Shown: piece after piece, positions 18,110-28,415 of the stretch
Layout: every line of letters begins with the position of its first letter
Numbering within the stretch: position 1 is the stretch's first letter
From: Terriglobia bacterium
Lineage (GTDB): Bacteria > Acidobacteriota > Terriglobia > Terriglobales > Acidobacteriaceae
NCBI GenBank assembly: GCA_020073495.1
Contig: JAIQFD010000004.1
Location: 62,001 to 126,000, forward strand
Direction of reading: 5' to 3'
DNA length: 64,000 bases
Made by a program: the position numbers and the translations under genes
The notes under the pieces: generated by a model
Databases searched by the model: none
What the model was told of the DNA's origin: nothing
What the model saw: only the letters and a program-made list of their open reading frames with translations

Positions 18110-18766
18110 TCACTTTTGTGCTTTCAGGGTCGCCAGCACTTCCGGGTGGCCGTTTTCCGTTGCTAGATCGGCGGCAAGCTTGCCGTTTTCGGCCTTCTTC
18201 GTGATGTCGGCGCCTCTGCTCACCAGGTACTCGACCAGATCGCGGTTGCCCTGTCTCGCCGCTTCGTGCAGGGCGGTCCAGCCGCCCTGCTGGGAGGCAT
18301 TGACGTCGGCGCCGTACTCCACCAGCCACTCGACGGTGCGCTGCTTGCGCGCTGCGACCGCGCTGTGCAGCGGCATCACCGACATGGCGTTGCGCGAGCG
18401 CGCGTTCGCATCGGCGCCATACCGCAGCAGCATTTCCGCGATGTTCGGGTGCCCGAAGAAACAGGCCAGGTGCAGCGCCGTGAACCCGTCTACGGAGTAG
18501 GCCTTGGCTTGCTCCGGATCCACAGACACCAGCTCTGCCACCCGGTTGCGCTTATTCAGCGCCGCAGCCTCGAAGATGTCGAGTTGCGGGTTCAGCTTCA
18601 GCAACTCGTCCACCATCTCCTGGCGGTTGCAGTAGCGTGCGAACAGCAGTGCCGAGCCGCACGGTTCGCTGCGCGCACGGACCAGCCCCGGCTCCTCGCG
18701 CAGCAGCGCAAGAAATCGTTGCCCATCGCCCTTCTGGATGGCCTCGAAGAATTCCCCGGTCTTCAT
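18110..18766 (-). CDS. Ankyrin repeat protein
   Basis: A 218-residue protein composed of about five ankyrin repeats, for example DGFTALHLACFFGHPNIAEMLLRYGADANA, MSVMPLHSAVAARKQRTVEWLVEYGADVNA and GGWTALHEAARQGNRDLVEYLVSRGADI. The start at 18766 (MKTGEFFEAI) is favoured by an AGAGG site; an ATG at 18814 in frame is less likely. There is no signal peptide, so it is probably cytoplasmic and mediates protein contacts. It converges with the aldo/keto reductase gene. Confidence 0.85.
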   Translation of the reverse strand: MKTGEFFEAIQKGDGQRFLALLREEPGLVRARSEPCGSALLFARYCNRQEMVDELLKLNPQLDIFEAAALNKRNRVAELVSVDPEQAKAYSVDGFTALHLACFFGHPNIAEMLLRYGADANARSRNAMSVMPLHSAVAARKQRTVEWLVEYGADVNASQQGGWTALHEAARQGNRDLVEYLVSRGADITKKAENGKLAADLATENGHPEVLATLKAQK

Positions 18767-19045
18767 GGTCGCCTCTCGGCGACCCGATTGTACCAATCCG
18801 GCGGCCATATGCATCGCCTACGATTCCCAGAGTGTTCTATCCCGCAATCGTCCGATCTGTCTTAAATCCCACTTTTTCAATCACTTACTGGCAGCCTGGC
18901 GAGCTGTGATGCCCACGTCTCACACGCGCCCGTGATTGCGGTCACCGCTTCAACGGACGCGGTCGCCCATAATCGCGATGGTAAATGCGTGCACTCTCGC
19001 GGTGTGCCTCGCTTCCGTGAGGAGCTGCCCGTCTGGAGGTGGCCG

Positions 19046-19729
19046 ATGTTCGAGGACGAGATCAAGATGGAAGAGAGGTCTTCCAACGTTGTCCCTCTGC
19101 TGATGGCCCTGGGGCTGATCGTGGCCATTGTCGGCGGGATCGGGTACTACATCATGGAGAGCAAGCGCACCCTGAGTCAGGAACAGGCGACGCAGGTCGT
19201 CTCCGGCATACTCAAGACCCAGGGGCCGGCCAAGGTGCACTTCCACGTCGGGGCCAGGATCGAGCCCAGCATGGATGAGAGGCCCTTCGACCCCCACTAT
19301 CGCCTCCTGGAAAAGGTCGGCGTGGTCAAACTGGGCAAGCCCACCTACAAAGGCCTGGAGGTCAAGATCACGCCTGAGGGCCTGGCCGAACTGAAGCAAT
19401 GCGGCGCGATCGAAGAAAAGAACGCCGACGGCACTGACGCCTATACCGTGCCTCTGGCTAACCGCAAGCTGATTGCGGTGAACAAGATCGACATGCCGCG
19501 CCCCGGCTTCGCCAAGGTCGAGTACACATGGAACTGGGAGACAACGAAGCTCGGCCAGGACTTCGACGCCAACAGCCCAGCCATGGCTTCCCTGACGGTC
19601 TGGGACCGCACCGTGCTGATTCAGAAGTACGGCGCAGACTTCTACAATAACGCAGAGCCCAAGAAAGTCGCCATCACTCTGAGCTGGGACAACAAGACCA
19701 AGGCCTGGAAGCCCTACACCGAGTACTGA
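19046..19729 (+). CDS. Membrane-anchored protein of unknown function
   Basis: A 227-residue protein. The ATG at 19046 (MFEDEIKMEERSS) is preferred because GGAGGT lies 5 nt upstream; the frame is open from 18932. One membrane segment (about residues 13-34, VVPLLMALGLIVAIVGGIGYYIM) is followed by an extracytoplasmic domain of about 190 residues. That domain is rich in Lys, Asp and Trp and contains VEYTWNWETTKLGQDFDANSP. I recognise no family. It is followed by a strong terminator, so it is likely monocistronic. Confidence 0.75.
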   Translation: MFEDEIKMEERSSNVVPLLMALGLIVAIVGGIGYYIMESKRTLSQEQATQVVSGILKTQGPAKVHFHVGARIEPSMDERPFDPHYRLLEKVGVVKLGKPTYKGLEVKITPEGLAELKQCGAIEEKNADGTDAYTVPLANRKLIAVNKIDMPRPGFAKVEYTWNWETTKLGQDFDANSPAMASLTVWDRTVLIQKYGADFYNNAEPKKVAITLSWDNKTKAWKPYTEY

Positions 19730-19737
19730 TCGAGAGG

Positions 19738-19780
19738 AGCGCAGCACGGCATCGCTCGATACCTGTGCTGCGCTTTTATT
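19738..19780 (+). terminator. Intrinsic terminator
   Basis: A perfect 10-bp stem AGCGCAGCAC/GTGCTGCGCT (19738-19747 with 19765-19774) is followed directly by TTTATT, 8 bp after the stop of the upstream gene. Confidence 0.8.
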
Positions 19781-19799
19781 GTGTACCGAGAAAGGCGGC

Positions 19800-21044
19800 C
19801 TAGCGCTGCGCCACCGCCGGGTGAGAAACCCGTCCCCGGCTCTCCGGAGAAGGACTGGCGACCTCGACGCGGTTCCGCCCCGCCGCCTTGGCCGCGTAGA
19901 GCGCTTGGTCGGCTGATTCCATCACCTTGTGCAGCTCGCCGTCTTTAGCGCCTTCGGCCACGCCGATGCTGATCGTCACCCACGCCTCCTGCGCGCGCAC
20001 GCTCGCGTGCCCGCGGTCATCGGCGGTGCGCTTGCGCCGGTCGTGGCCGCGGATGAGGAAGCTAGAGGCTTCCACCAGCTCACGCAGCAGCTCCAGATGC
20101 TCCAGCGCGTCACCTCCGGTCTTGCCAGGGAAGAGGATGACGAACTCTTCCCCGCCCCAGCGGAAGGCTTTGCCGCCGCCGGTGACGCGCGCCATCCGCG
20201 CCGCCACCATCCGCAACACCTGGTCGCCGGTTTCGTGCCCGAAGGTGTCGTTGAACTTCTTGAAGTGGTCCACGTCGGCCATGGCGACGACGTATCTCTC
20301 CGGCAGCATCGCCGCCAGGCGGTAGAACGCACGCCGCGCCGGAAGTCCGGTGAGCTGGTCGTGGAAGGCCATCAGGTACGAGTTCTCGACCACCGCCACT
20401 GCCAGCACCAGCCCTGCCGTCATCAGGTACACACCTGGCTTGGCGGATGAGAACGCGGCGAAGCATGTCAGCAGCGCCCAGAAGAATCCGCTCTCCACCG
20501 GGTTGCGCAGCAGCACGAAGCGGGTCAGCAAGAACATCGCGCCGGCAGCGAAGATCAGCACCGCAACCTGTGGCGCGGCGGCCCACCTCATCGCCTCCGT
20601 CGGCAGGAAGCTTAGCTCCAGCATGCTCGCCGCTTGCATCTCCGGACGGCAGAGCAGCGTCGCTACCGCCACCTGCGCCGCCAGCGCGCCGGCGGCGATC
20701 GCCGTATTGAGCGACAGGATGCCGCGCTCTTCCATGAAGGCCACCGCGATCAGGTTCGCCGGCAGCAGGATGGCCGCCAGGTCCCTCACCACCGCCGCAG
20801 TGGTGGGATCCCCCGCGCTGTAGCGCAGTCCGGCGTCGGCGATGGCCAGCGCCGCCGCTCCGAACAGGATGCGCGTCGAATGGAAGCGCCACGCCAGCAA
20901 CGCCGTGGCCGCGTAGATCAGGATGGCGAAGCCGTGCAGCGCGAGCAGCAAGGGCGCCGCCTCGGAGTGCAGCACGAGTGCCGCTGCCGCGGCGATCACC
21001 CCGGCGGGGAAGAAAAACGAAACGATGGTCCTGCTGAGCGGCAC
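19800..21044 (-). CDS. Membrane diguanylate cyclase (GGDEF)
   Basis: A 414-residue inner-membrane enzyme expected to make cyclic di-GMP from two GTP. The N-terminal half (residues 1 to about 225) holds seven or eight hydrophobic segments and no known sensor motif. The C-terminal GGDEF domain has DQLTGLPARRAFYRL, DVDHFKKFNDTFGHETGDQVLRMVA and an intact GGEEF loop (residues 297-301). No RxxD inhibitory site is seen before it, so product inhibition may be lacking. It contrasts with the inactive GGDEF protein at 4635. Monocistronic. Confidence 0.92.
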   Translation of the reverse strand: MPLSRTIVSFFFPAGVIAAAAALVLHSEAAPLLLALHGFAILIYAATALLAWRFHSTRILFGAAALAIADAGLRYSAGDPTTAAVVRDLAAILLPANLIAVAFMEERGILSLNTAIAAGALAAQVAVATLLCRPEMQAASMLELSFLPTEAMRWAAAPQVAVLIFAAGAMFLLTRFVLLRNPVESGFFWALLTCFAAFSSAKPGVYLMTAGLVLAVAVVENSYLMAFHDQLTGLPARRAFYRLAAMLPERYVVAMADVDHFKKFNDTFGHETGDQVLRMVAARMARVTGGGKAFRWGGEEFVILFPGKTGGDALEHLELLRELVEASSFLIRGHDRRKRTADDRGHASVRAQEAWVTISIGVAEGAKDGELHKVMESADQALYAAKAAGRNRVEVASPSPESRGRVSHPAVAQR

Positions 21045-21111
21045 CGCCGGATGCTCCAGCCTTCATTATCGGCGGGCCGCCGTCCACGTGGGATTGGCGT
21101 GCGAGGTTCTC

Positions 21112-21702
<591 letters not shown>

Positions 21703-21786
21703 CGTAGCCTCCTCGGGATGAGTGCTTCTCAATCTTAAATGGTGAGCAGTGATTTTGGGCCGCAGGATGTACCGCAGTGGTCCGGG

Positions 21787-22626
21787 CTACAGCGCCGGCG
21801 CCCGGAACTCGCCCGGCGTCTTGCCGACCATTCTCTTGAAGACCGAGGTGAAGTGGCTCTGGTCGCAGAAGCCACAGCGCTGGGCGACCTCCGCCAGGCT
21901 CAGTTTGCTCTCCAGGAGAAGGCTGCATGCATGCTCCACGCGCAGGCAGCGCAGGTGCTCGCCGATCGTGCGCCCCTCCTGCTTGCGGAATTCCCGGCAC
22001 AGATGGACGGGATGGACGCCTGCTGCTTCCGCGATCCGCTCGATGGTCAGCCGGGTCGCAAATTGGTCGCGCAGCAATTCCTTGGCGGTGCGCATCCAGG
22101 CGGGGCCGCTGCTCCGGACGCCGCGTTCCGCGCGCGCCGCTTCCACCAGGATCTCATAGACGATCGCCTCGATGGCCAGTTCCGCGCAGGGATCGCTGAT
22201 CTTGAATTCACGGTACAGCCTCGTTCCGAGTAGTGGTACCGCCGGGCTACTGATCTCACCCGGCCGGTCGATGACCACCGCATGCTGCCGTGCCCGCTCC
22301 AGGATGCGCAGATCGATCCGGGCCACGAGGCAGGCGGCGCGCTCGGGGAATTCGTCGCTGTGGGGTTCGTCGGCCGGCAGGTAACGGACCGTGCGGGCCC
22401 GGCATTCCTCCACCCGGCCGGAGAGGCGCTCCCGATACCCACCTTCCAGTACGACGGTCAGGACCGACTCGCCATGGGTGTGCCTGGGAAAATGCGCTCC
22501 GCCCGAGTATACGTGCTCCGTCAGCGTAACCCCGCCGGCATGCTTGCTGGCGATGATGGTCCCTGCTACGTCTTTCCGCGGTGCATCCGAGCGCATGGCT
22601 CTGCCTTGGGTATTGGATGTCTCCAT
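21787..22626 (-). CDS. AraC-family transcriptional regulator
   Basis: A 279-residue DNA-binding protein. The N-terminal half is a cupin-like sensor domain (FPRHTHGESVLTVVLEGGYRERL). The C-terminal 100 residues form the double HTH of AraC/XylS proteins, with RLTIERIAEAAGVHPVHLCREFRKQ and the signature LAEVAQRCGFCDQSHFTSVFKRMVGKTPGEFR. It is likely to regulate a neighbour or itself, but no operator was identified. It is divergent from the DinB gene (109-bp gap). Confidence 0.9.
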   Translation of the reverse strand: METSNTQGRAMRSDAPRKDVAGTIIASKHAGGVTLTEHVYSGGAHFPRHTHGESVLTVVLEGGYRERLSGRVEECRARTVRYLPADEPHSDEFPERAACLVARIDLRILERARQHAVVIDRPGEISSPAVPLLGTRLYREFKISDPCAELAIEAIVYEILVEAARAERGVRSSGPAWMRTAKELLRDQFATRLTIERIAEAAGVHPVHLCREFRKQEGRTIGEHLRCLRVEHACSLLLESKLSLAEVAQRCGFCDQSHFTSVFKRMVGKTPGEFRAPAL

Positions 22627-22735
22627 CCCCTGTTCTGGATTAGCGGGGCGCTTTCCGGGTTACAACCCGATCGAGAAAAATATCCTGGGAAGGAGCGCAG
22701 TATAATCCCGCGACTCGGATCGAGGAGGGCCCCCG

Positions 22736-23221
22736 ATGGAGTCCCGTTACAGCTTTCTCCTGGATACCTACGAGACGGAGATCCTGAAGATCGTCACTGT
22801 CTGGAGCGCATTTCCGGAGTCGAAGATGGACTTCCGCCCCGCGCCCAAGTCGCGCAGCGTGGTCGAGCAGTTCGAGCACCAGGTGCAATCGGAAGGGCGT
22901 TGGATGAAGATGATGCTTGGCCTCGACACCGGCGATCCCAACCCGGCCCACCGCACGAAACAGGCGTTCCTCGAGAAGTACCGGGGGGACGCGCAGAAAC
23001 GGCTGGCGATGATGCGAGAAAAGCCCGAATCCTGGTGGCAGGAGACGACCGCCTTCTTCGATGTCACGCGCTCGCGCGCCTGGGTGATGACTCGCCGCAT
23101 GACGCACTCCTCGCACCACCGCGGTCAGCTCATCGTGTACCTGCGGCTGCTCGACATCCAAGTGCCTTCCGTCTATGGACCCACCGCGGACACCGACGGC
23201 AAGGTCATCTACTCTTTTTGA
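22736..23221 (+). CDS. DinB family protein
   Basis: A 161-residue four-helix-bundle protein of the DinB/YfiT superfamily. The putative metal-binding His residues are visible as VEQFEHQVQSE near residue 45 and THSSHHRGQLIVYLRLLD near residue 122. Such proteins often act as thiol-dependent transferases; the substrate cannot be inferred here. A GGAGGG element precedes the ATG. It is followed by a bidirectional hairpin. Confidence 0.88.
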   Translation: MESRYSFLLDTYETEILKIVTVWSAFPESKMDFRPAPKSRSVVEQFEHQVQSEGRWMKMMLGLDTGDPNPAHRTKQAFLEKYRGDAQKRLAMMREKPESWWQETTAFFDVTRSRAWVMTRRMTHSSHHRGQLIVYLRLLDIQVPSVYGPTADTDGKVIYSF

Positions 23222-23232
23222 AGCCACAAAGA

Positions 23233-23258
23233 AAGGGGCAGGCCGAAGCCTGCCCCTT
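23233..23258. terminator. Bidirectional terminator between dinB-like gene and fdnI
   Basis: AAGGGGCAGGC-CGAA-GCCTGCCCCTT is a perfect 11-bp stem with a 4-nt loop. It has A-rich sequence on one side and T-rich sequence on the other, and it sits between two convergent genes. Confidence 0.75.
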
Positions 23259-23274
23259 GGTGTTCCGATCCGAT

Positions 23275-24048
23275 CTAGGGTTTGTCGCGGTCGCGCAGAT
23301 CGAGGATGCGCTCGCGCTCCCGCTCGCGTTTGACTGCCTCTTCGTATGCAGCCTGCGCCTCGCGCCCGGTCACTTCCTTGTACCACTTCGGATGGTGCGT
23401 CCAGGCCCAGCGCTCGGTGACCGTGCCGCGGGTCATGGACTGCACCGTGCCCGGCTGGCCGACCGTGCTCAGGTACACGTGGAAGAAGATCCCGAAGAGC
23501 ATGATCAGCGCCGAAATATCGTGCAGCGGGTAGCTGATGGCCACTGCGGTCCGCCCGAAGATCTCGGGGAACCACATCATCAGGCCGGTGATCAGGTACA
23601 CGACGCAGCCGCCCGTGATCTCCCAGAACTGGAGCTTCTGGCCGCCGTTGTAGAAACCGGTCTCGGGCTCCTCAAGCGGCCTTTCATTGCCGATGTACTG
23701 CCGGATGTTCTTCAGCCACCGGCTGTCGGCGTCGGTCCAGCGCATAGGCTCCAGCCAGTTGAAGAACTGGAGCGCGAAGAAAACGACGAAGCCGAGGCCG
23801 AACCAGGGATGGAGCATCCGGGTCAGGGCCCCGCCGCCGAATAGCGGCGTGAACCAGCGGAAGATCCACGGCATGTAGATGCCGAACCCCGACAACAGCG
23901 CCAGGAAGAAGAAGACCCCGATCGCCCAGTGCAGGAACCGCGAATAGACGCGGTGGCGCAGCATCTCGCCCTCGTAGACGACGGTGTGACCGAGCTGGTC
24001 TATGGCATTCGGCGGACGTTGGTCAAAGCGTTCCACGGAAGTCGCCAT
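23275..24048 (-). CDS. fdnI: Formate dehydrogenase gamma subunit (cytochrome b556)
   Basis: A 257-residue di-heme membrane subunit that passes electrons from the beta subunit to quinone. Four hydrophobic helices carry the expected heme His residues: HRVYSRFLHWAIG, MLHPWFGLGF, YPLHDISALIML and FFHVYLSTVG. The C-terminal tail (EAVKRERERERILDLRDRDKP) is a charged extension that makes it longer than E. coli FdnI (about 217). It is the last gene of the fdnGHI operon, 1 bp after fdnH. Confidence 0.93.
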   Translation of the reverse strand: MATSVERFDQRPPNAIDQLGHTVVYEGEMLRHRVYSRFLHWAIGVFFFLALLSGFGIYMPWIFRWFTPLFGGGALTRMLHPWFGLGFVVFFALQFFNWLEPMRWTDADSRWLKNIRQYIGNERPLEEPETGFYNGGQKLQFWEITGGCVVYLITGLMMWFPEIFGRTAVAISYPLHDISALIMLFGIFFHVYLSTVGQPGTVQSMTRGTVTERWAWTHHPKWYKEVTGREAQAAYEEAVKRERERERILDLRDRDKP

Positions 24049-24049
24049 G

Positions 24050-24961
24050 CTATGCCCCCTTCCTTGCCGGCGGTTCCATGCGCTTGACCGGCGGTTGCGG
24101 CTGTGGACGATGCGGTCCCTCGAACACGTAGTGGAACAGCGCGCCCAGGAAGCCGGTCATGGCCAGCAACAGCCCGACCGGTTTGAAGAATTCCTTCCAA
24201 ATGGTGAAGCTCGCGGGGATTTGCGGGTCCCTGGGAAGGTTGCCGTAAGCCTCCGGATTACTGGCATCGTGCAGCACGTAGATCACGTGCGTGCCGCCGA
24301 TGCTCGCCGGATCGTACACGCCGGCGTTGGCGAACCCAGAGTTGTCCTTGAGCTGCTTGGCGCGCTTGTTGGCCAGGAAGCTCATGTCCTCCTTTGTGCC
24401 GAAGTGCAGGCACCCCGTCGGACACGCCTTGATGCAGGCCGGTTCCAGTCCTTGCCCCACCCGGTCGGAGCACAGCGTGCACTTGTAGACCTTCTTGGTC
24501 TCCTGGTTGAACTTGGGGATGTTGAACGGACATCCGGAGATGCAGAACTGGCAGCCGATGCAGTTCTCCTGCTGGAAGTCGACGATGCCATTGGCGTACT
24601 GCACGATGGCTCCGTCGGCCGGGCAGGCGCGCAAACAGCCTGGATCGGCGCAGTGCATGCACTGGTCCTTGCGCATCAGCCACATCAGGGTGCCGTCTTC
24701 GCGCTGGTGCTCGTTGAACTTGATCAAGTTCCAGAAGTTCCAGCCCGTCTCCGGCATGGTCTGGTACGTGTTGTCGAAGGTCGTCGTCTGGAACGGCATG
24801 TCGTTCCATTCGACGCACGCCACCTCGCAGGCCTTGCAGCCGATGCAGGTGGTGGTGTCCACCAGCTTGCAGAGCTGATCGGTCCGCTGGGTCCCGGCGC
24901 CGGGCACCGGTCCGGGGTGGCCCGAGATCTGCTGGATCTGAAGTGTTCTACGATCGCTCAT
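24050..24961 (-). CDS. fdnH: Formate dehydrogenase beta subunit (iron-sulfur)
   Basis: A 303-residue electron-transfer subunit with four [4Fe-4S] clusters on the periplasmic face. The Cys sets are CIGCKACEVAC, CMHCADPGCLRACP, CIGCQFCISGCPF and CTLCSDRVGQGLEPACIKACP. A single C-terminal membrane helix (about residues 245-270, FFKPVGLLLAMTGFLGALFHY) anchors it beside the gamma subunit. It lies 16 bp after fdnG in the same operon. The length matches E. coli FdnH. Confidence 0.95.
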   Translation of the reverse strand: MSDRRTLQIQQISGHPGPVPGAGTQRTDQLCKLVDTTTCIGCKACEVACVEWNDMPFQTTTFDNTYQTMPETGWNFWNLIKFNEHQREDGTLMWLMRKDQCMHCADPGCLRACPADGAIVQYANGIVDFQQENCIGCQFCISGCPFNIPKFNQETKKVYKCTLCSDRVGQGLEPACIKACPTGCLHFGTKEDMSFLANKRAKQLKDNSGFANAGVYDPASIGGTHVIYVLHDASNPEAYGNLPRDPQIPASFTIWKEFFKPVGLLLAMTGFLGALFHYVFEGPHRPQPQPPVKRMEPPARKGA

Positions 24962-24977
24962 CTTCGTGCCCCCCTTT

Positions 24978-27900
24978 CTAGGCTCTCTCGATTTTCACGA
25001 GAAAGGCTTTGAATTCCGGCGTGAACGCGCTGACATCAACGGCCGCAGGCGACAGCTGATTGACGGGGGTCAGGCCGGTCCTGCCCTCGTCCTCAGAGAT
25101 CCCGCGGTAGCCCCAGTGGATGGGTATCCCGATCTGATAGGTCTTCTTGCCGTCGATGGTCATCGGCTTGATCCGCTTGGTGACCATCGCCTTGCCGATG
25201 TAGAAGCTGCGAGCGCTCGAAACCTTGAGCTTTTCGCCTCCCCTCAGACCCATCTCGTTGGCCAGCTCGGCCGGGATCTCGACGAACGGCTCCGGCACGA
25301 GTTGGACGTTCATTGGATTGTTCTTGGTCCAGTAGTGGTAGTGCTCCGTCAGCCGATAGGTGGTCGCCACCACGTTGAAGCCGTCCTTGACCGTGCCGTA
25401 CTTGTCCATATCGGACTTGAAGCGCTTGGCTACCGGGTTGCTGGACTGCTGCGGATGCAGCGGATTGGCTACTGGGCTCTCCACCGGCTCGTAGTGCTCG
25501 GGGAAAGGACCGTCCCCCAGCCACACGAACAGCCGGCTTACACCCTCCTGGTTCATGATGAAAGGACCCATGTGGTCCTTGGGATCGGAGTCGGGCTTGA
25601 AGTCGGGGACATCGTTGCCCACCCACTTCCCGGCAGCCGCGTTCCACCACACCTGCTTGCGGGTTGGATCCCACGGCTTGCCTTCCAGGTTGCAGGAGGC
25701 CCGGTTGTACATCACGCGCCGGTTCATGGGCCACGACCAGCCCCAGTTGGGATAGATGCCCAGTCCCGACGGGTCTTCCGTGCCGCGGCGCTGCATCAGA
25801 GGCCCGGCCTCGGTCCACGAGCCGCAGTACAGCCAATTGCCGGACGAGGTGCTGCCGTCGTCGCGCAGGAACGCAAATCCGGGCAGTTGCTGGCCGGCCT
25901 TGATGGTGGTCTGTGTTTTTTCGTCGGTGACGTCCGCGATCGCCTTGCCGTTGATCTCCTTCGCACACTCGGCCAGCGAAGGATTCTTCGGATTGGTGTA
26001 CGCCCACGAGAGATCGCGGATCGGATCGGGGAACTTGCCCCCTTCCTTCGCGTAGAGCTCGCGGATCTTGAGGTAGATCTGCGCCAGGATATCCTGATCG
26101 AGGCGACAGTCCCCCGGCGGGGGCAAGGCGACATTCTTCCATTGCAGCCAGCGCGCCGAGTTGACGAAGGTACCGTCTTTCTCGGCGAATCCGGCCCCAG
26201 GCAGCCGATAGACGGTCGTGTTGATCTTCTTCATTTCCTCGTTGCTGATGCCGGGCGCGCGCCAGAACTCGCTGGTCTCGTCCGGATAGATCTCGCATAC
26301 CACCAGCCAGTCCGCCTTCTTCAGCGCCTCGATGTTCTTTCTCGTGTTCGGGCCGATCATCACGCCGTTCATGCCGAAGGCGAAAAGGCCTTTGACCTTT
26401 CCGGCGTACATCCCGTCCCAGATCTCGGCCCAGCCATAGTTGCGATCGATCTTGGGCAGATAGTGGAACGCCCAATCGTTCTCCTTCTTGGCCGCGTCCC
26501 CATACATGGCCTTCAGCAACGAAACCATGAAGCGAGGGGTATTCGACCAATAGTTGAACGAATCCCAGCCCGCGGGCTTGACGGTCTTCGGAGTCGTGCG
26601 CTCCAGGAACGCCTTCAGGTCGGCGTCGGTCGGGGCCGGCACCTTCAGGTACCCGGGAAGGATGTCGAAGATCCCCGCCATATCCGTGGCGCCCTGGATG
26701 TTGGAGTGGCCGCGCAGCGCGTTCATGCCGCCGCCGGCGCGTCCGATGTTGCCCATGAGCAGCTGGATCATCGCCGCGGTGCGGATGTTCTGGGTGCCTA
26801 CTGTGTGCTGCGTCCAGCCCAGCGCATAGATGACGGTCGCGACCTTCTTCGTGTCCCCGCCCTTGCGGATGGAGGTGAACAGGTCGTAGGCCTTCAGCTG
26901 TTGCTCCTTGGAGATGCCGGTGATGCGCTCGACCATTTCCGGCGTGTAGCGCGAGTACTGTTGCTTGAGGAGCTGGTAGACGCAGCGCGGATGCTGCATG
27001 GTGAGGTCGTAAGCGACCTTTTCGGGCATCACGGGCACCAGAACCGGCGCGGGAGTCGGCGTCCCCACAGCCTGATACCCGGGACTCAGCTTGGTGGTGG
27101 CCGGACCGCCCTTGTGTGACGCAGGAACGGCGGTGGCTCCGGTCTTGCCCGCCATGTCGCCACCTTCGTCGTAGTTCCAGGTGGTCTTGTCGTAGATGCG
27201 CTTGTCCGCGATGTAGCCGGAATACAGGCCATCTTCGGGCAGCTTGAACCCCTCTTTGATCAGCAGAGGGGCGTTGGTGTAGTTAGCCAGGTATTCCTGG
27301 TTCACCCGGCCGTTGGAGAGCATGTAGTTGATCATCCCGCCGAGGAACGCGATGTCAGTGCCGGGGCGGATCTGGACAAACATGTCCGACACAGCGGCGG
27401 TACGGGTGAACCGCGGGTCCACCACGAGCAGCTTGGCATTGCGATTGCGCTTTGCCTCGATGGCCCACTTGAAGCCGCAGGGATGGTTCTCAGCAGGATT
27501 GCCGCCCATGACCAGGATCATGTCGGCATTCTTGATATCAACCCAGCCATTGGTCATGGCCCCGCGTCCGAACGTTGGTCCCAAACTTGAGACCGTGGGG
27601 CCGTGTCAAACTCTGGCCTGGTTTTCCATGTAGACGACGCCCATACTTCGCATCGTCTTCACCACGAGCCAATTGAACTCGTTGGTGTCGGTGCAGCCGC
27701 CAGTGAAGGCGAAGCCTTCGCAGCGGTTCACGGTCTTGCCGTTGGCGTCGGTTTCGACGAAGGTGGCATCGCGGGTCTTCTTGACCAGGTGCGCGATCTC
27801 GTCGATGGCCTGGTCCCACCCGATGTCTTCCCACTTGTCGGAGCCAGGACGCCGCACCTGCGGCTTCAGCAACCGCCGCTCGTTGACGATGTCCTGTTGC

Positions 27901-28187
27901 AGGGAAGATCCCTTCGGGCACAGGGTGCCGCGGTTGATGGGATGGTCGGGATCGCCTTCGACGTGTACCACTTGCGGGGTCACGTTCTTGGCGCCGTCGC
28001 CGATGGTGTGGATGATCACTCCGCAGCTCACCGCGCAGTACGGGCACGTGCTCCGCGTTTCCTTGGTGCGAGAGATCTTCAGAGACTGGATCTGGGCGTG
28101 CAGCGGGGTGGCGTCGAAGCCAAGCATGGTGACGCCCACGCCGCCGATGACCCCTGTCTTGAGGAACGTCCGCCGGGAAGATTCCAT
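24978..28187 (-). CDS. fdnG: Formate dehydrogenase-N alpha subunit, selenocysteine-containing, Tat-exported
   Basis: A 1069-residue molybdenum/tungsten enzyme oxidising formate to CO2 in the periplasm. It is one gene: two frame-sharing ORFs (28187-27606 and up to 24978) are joined by a TGA at 27606-27608. The context is ENQARV-Sec-HGPTV, exactly where E. coli FdnG has its catalytic Sec. Here Sec is residue 194. A bacterial SECIS-like hairpin follows the TGA. The N terminus has a twin-arginine signal (SRRTFLK, residues 4-10). A [4Fe-4S] site uses Cys48, Cys51, Cys55 and Cys90. The bis-MGD domains continue to the C terminus (VAEIP-type motifs such as EPFVEIPAELANEMG). An automatic caller would split it or call it a pseudogene. 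Confidence 0.95.
27577..27608 (-). promoter_or_regulatory. Sec codon (TGA) and predicted bSECIS hairpin of fdnG
   Basis: Reading the minus strand, the TGA (27608-27606) is followed after 11 nt by GGUCUC-AAGUUU-GGGACC (27594-27577). This is a 6-bp stem with one G-U pair and a GU-containing apical loop, as required for SelB binding. Position and loop resemble the E. coli fdnG/fdhF elements. It lies inside the coding sequence. Confidence 0.85.
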
Positions 28188-28415
28188 TTGCGTCCTCCGC
28201 TACGGTCTGTGGCCTGCAGGGGATGGAATGACACGTCTATCGCGGAGGCCCGGGAGACAAGCCAAGAGACGAAGACGTGCCGCTATCTTTCGAACTCTGC
28301 CCTGGTCGAGCATCGCTACCCCCTTTTGCGATGGATCCAAACGGGCTGCCAGAAAAGCGCAAAAAAGTTACTCCCAGACGCCGCCGAAGTCAACGGTTTC
28401 TCGAGAGTTATCAGC

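Noticed and set aside
24966-27119. A 717-residue open frame antisense to fdnG
   Set aside because: Same type of shadow; the fdnG reading is supported by motifs throughout.
27585-27608. fdnG as a frameshifted or truncated pseudogene
   Set aside because: Both parts are in the same frame and the only stop is TGA at the conserved Sec position, followed by a SECIS-like hairpin.
28336-28351. A sigma-54-like element upstream of fdnG (minus strand TGGCAGCCCGTTTGGA)
   Set aside because: The -12 box has GG rather than GC, and no TGCCC-N6-GGGCA repeat lies about 100 bp upstream.
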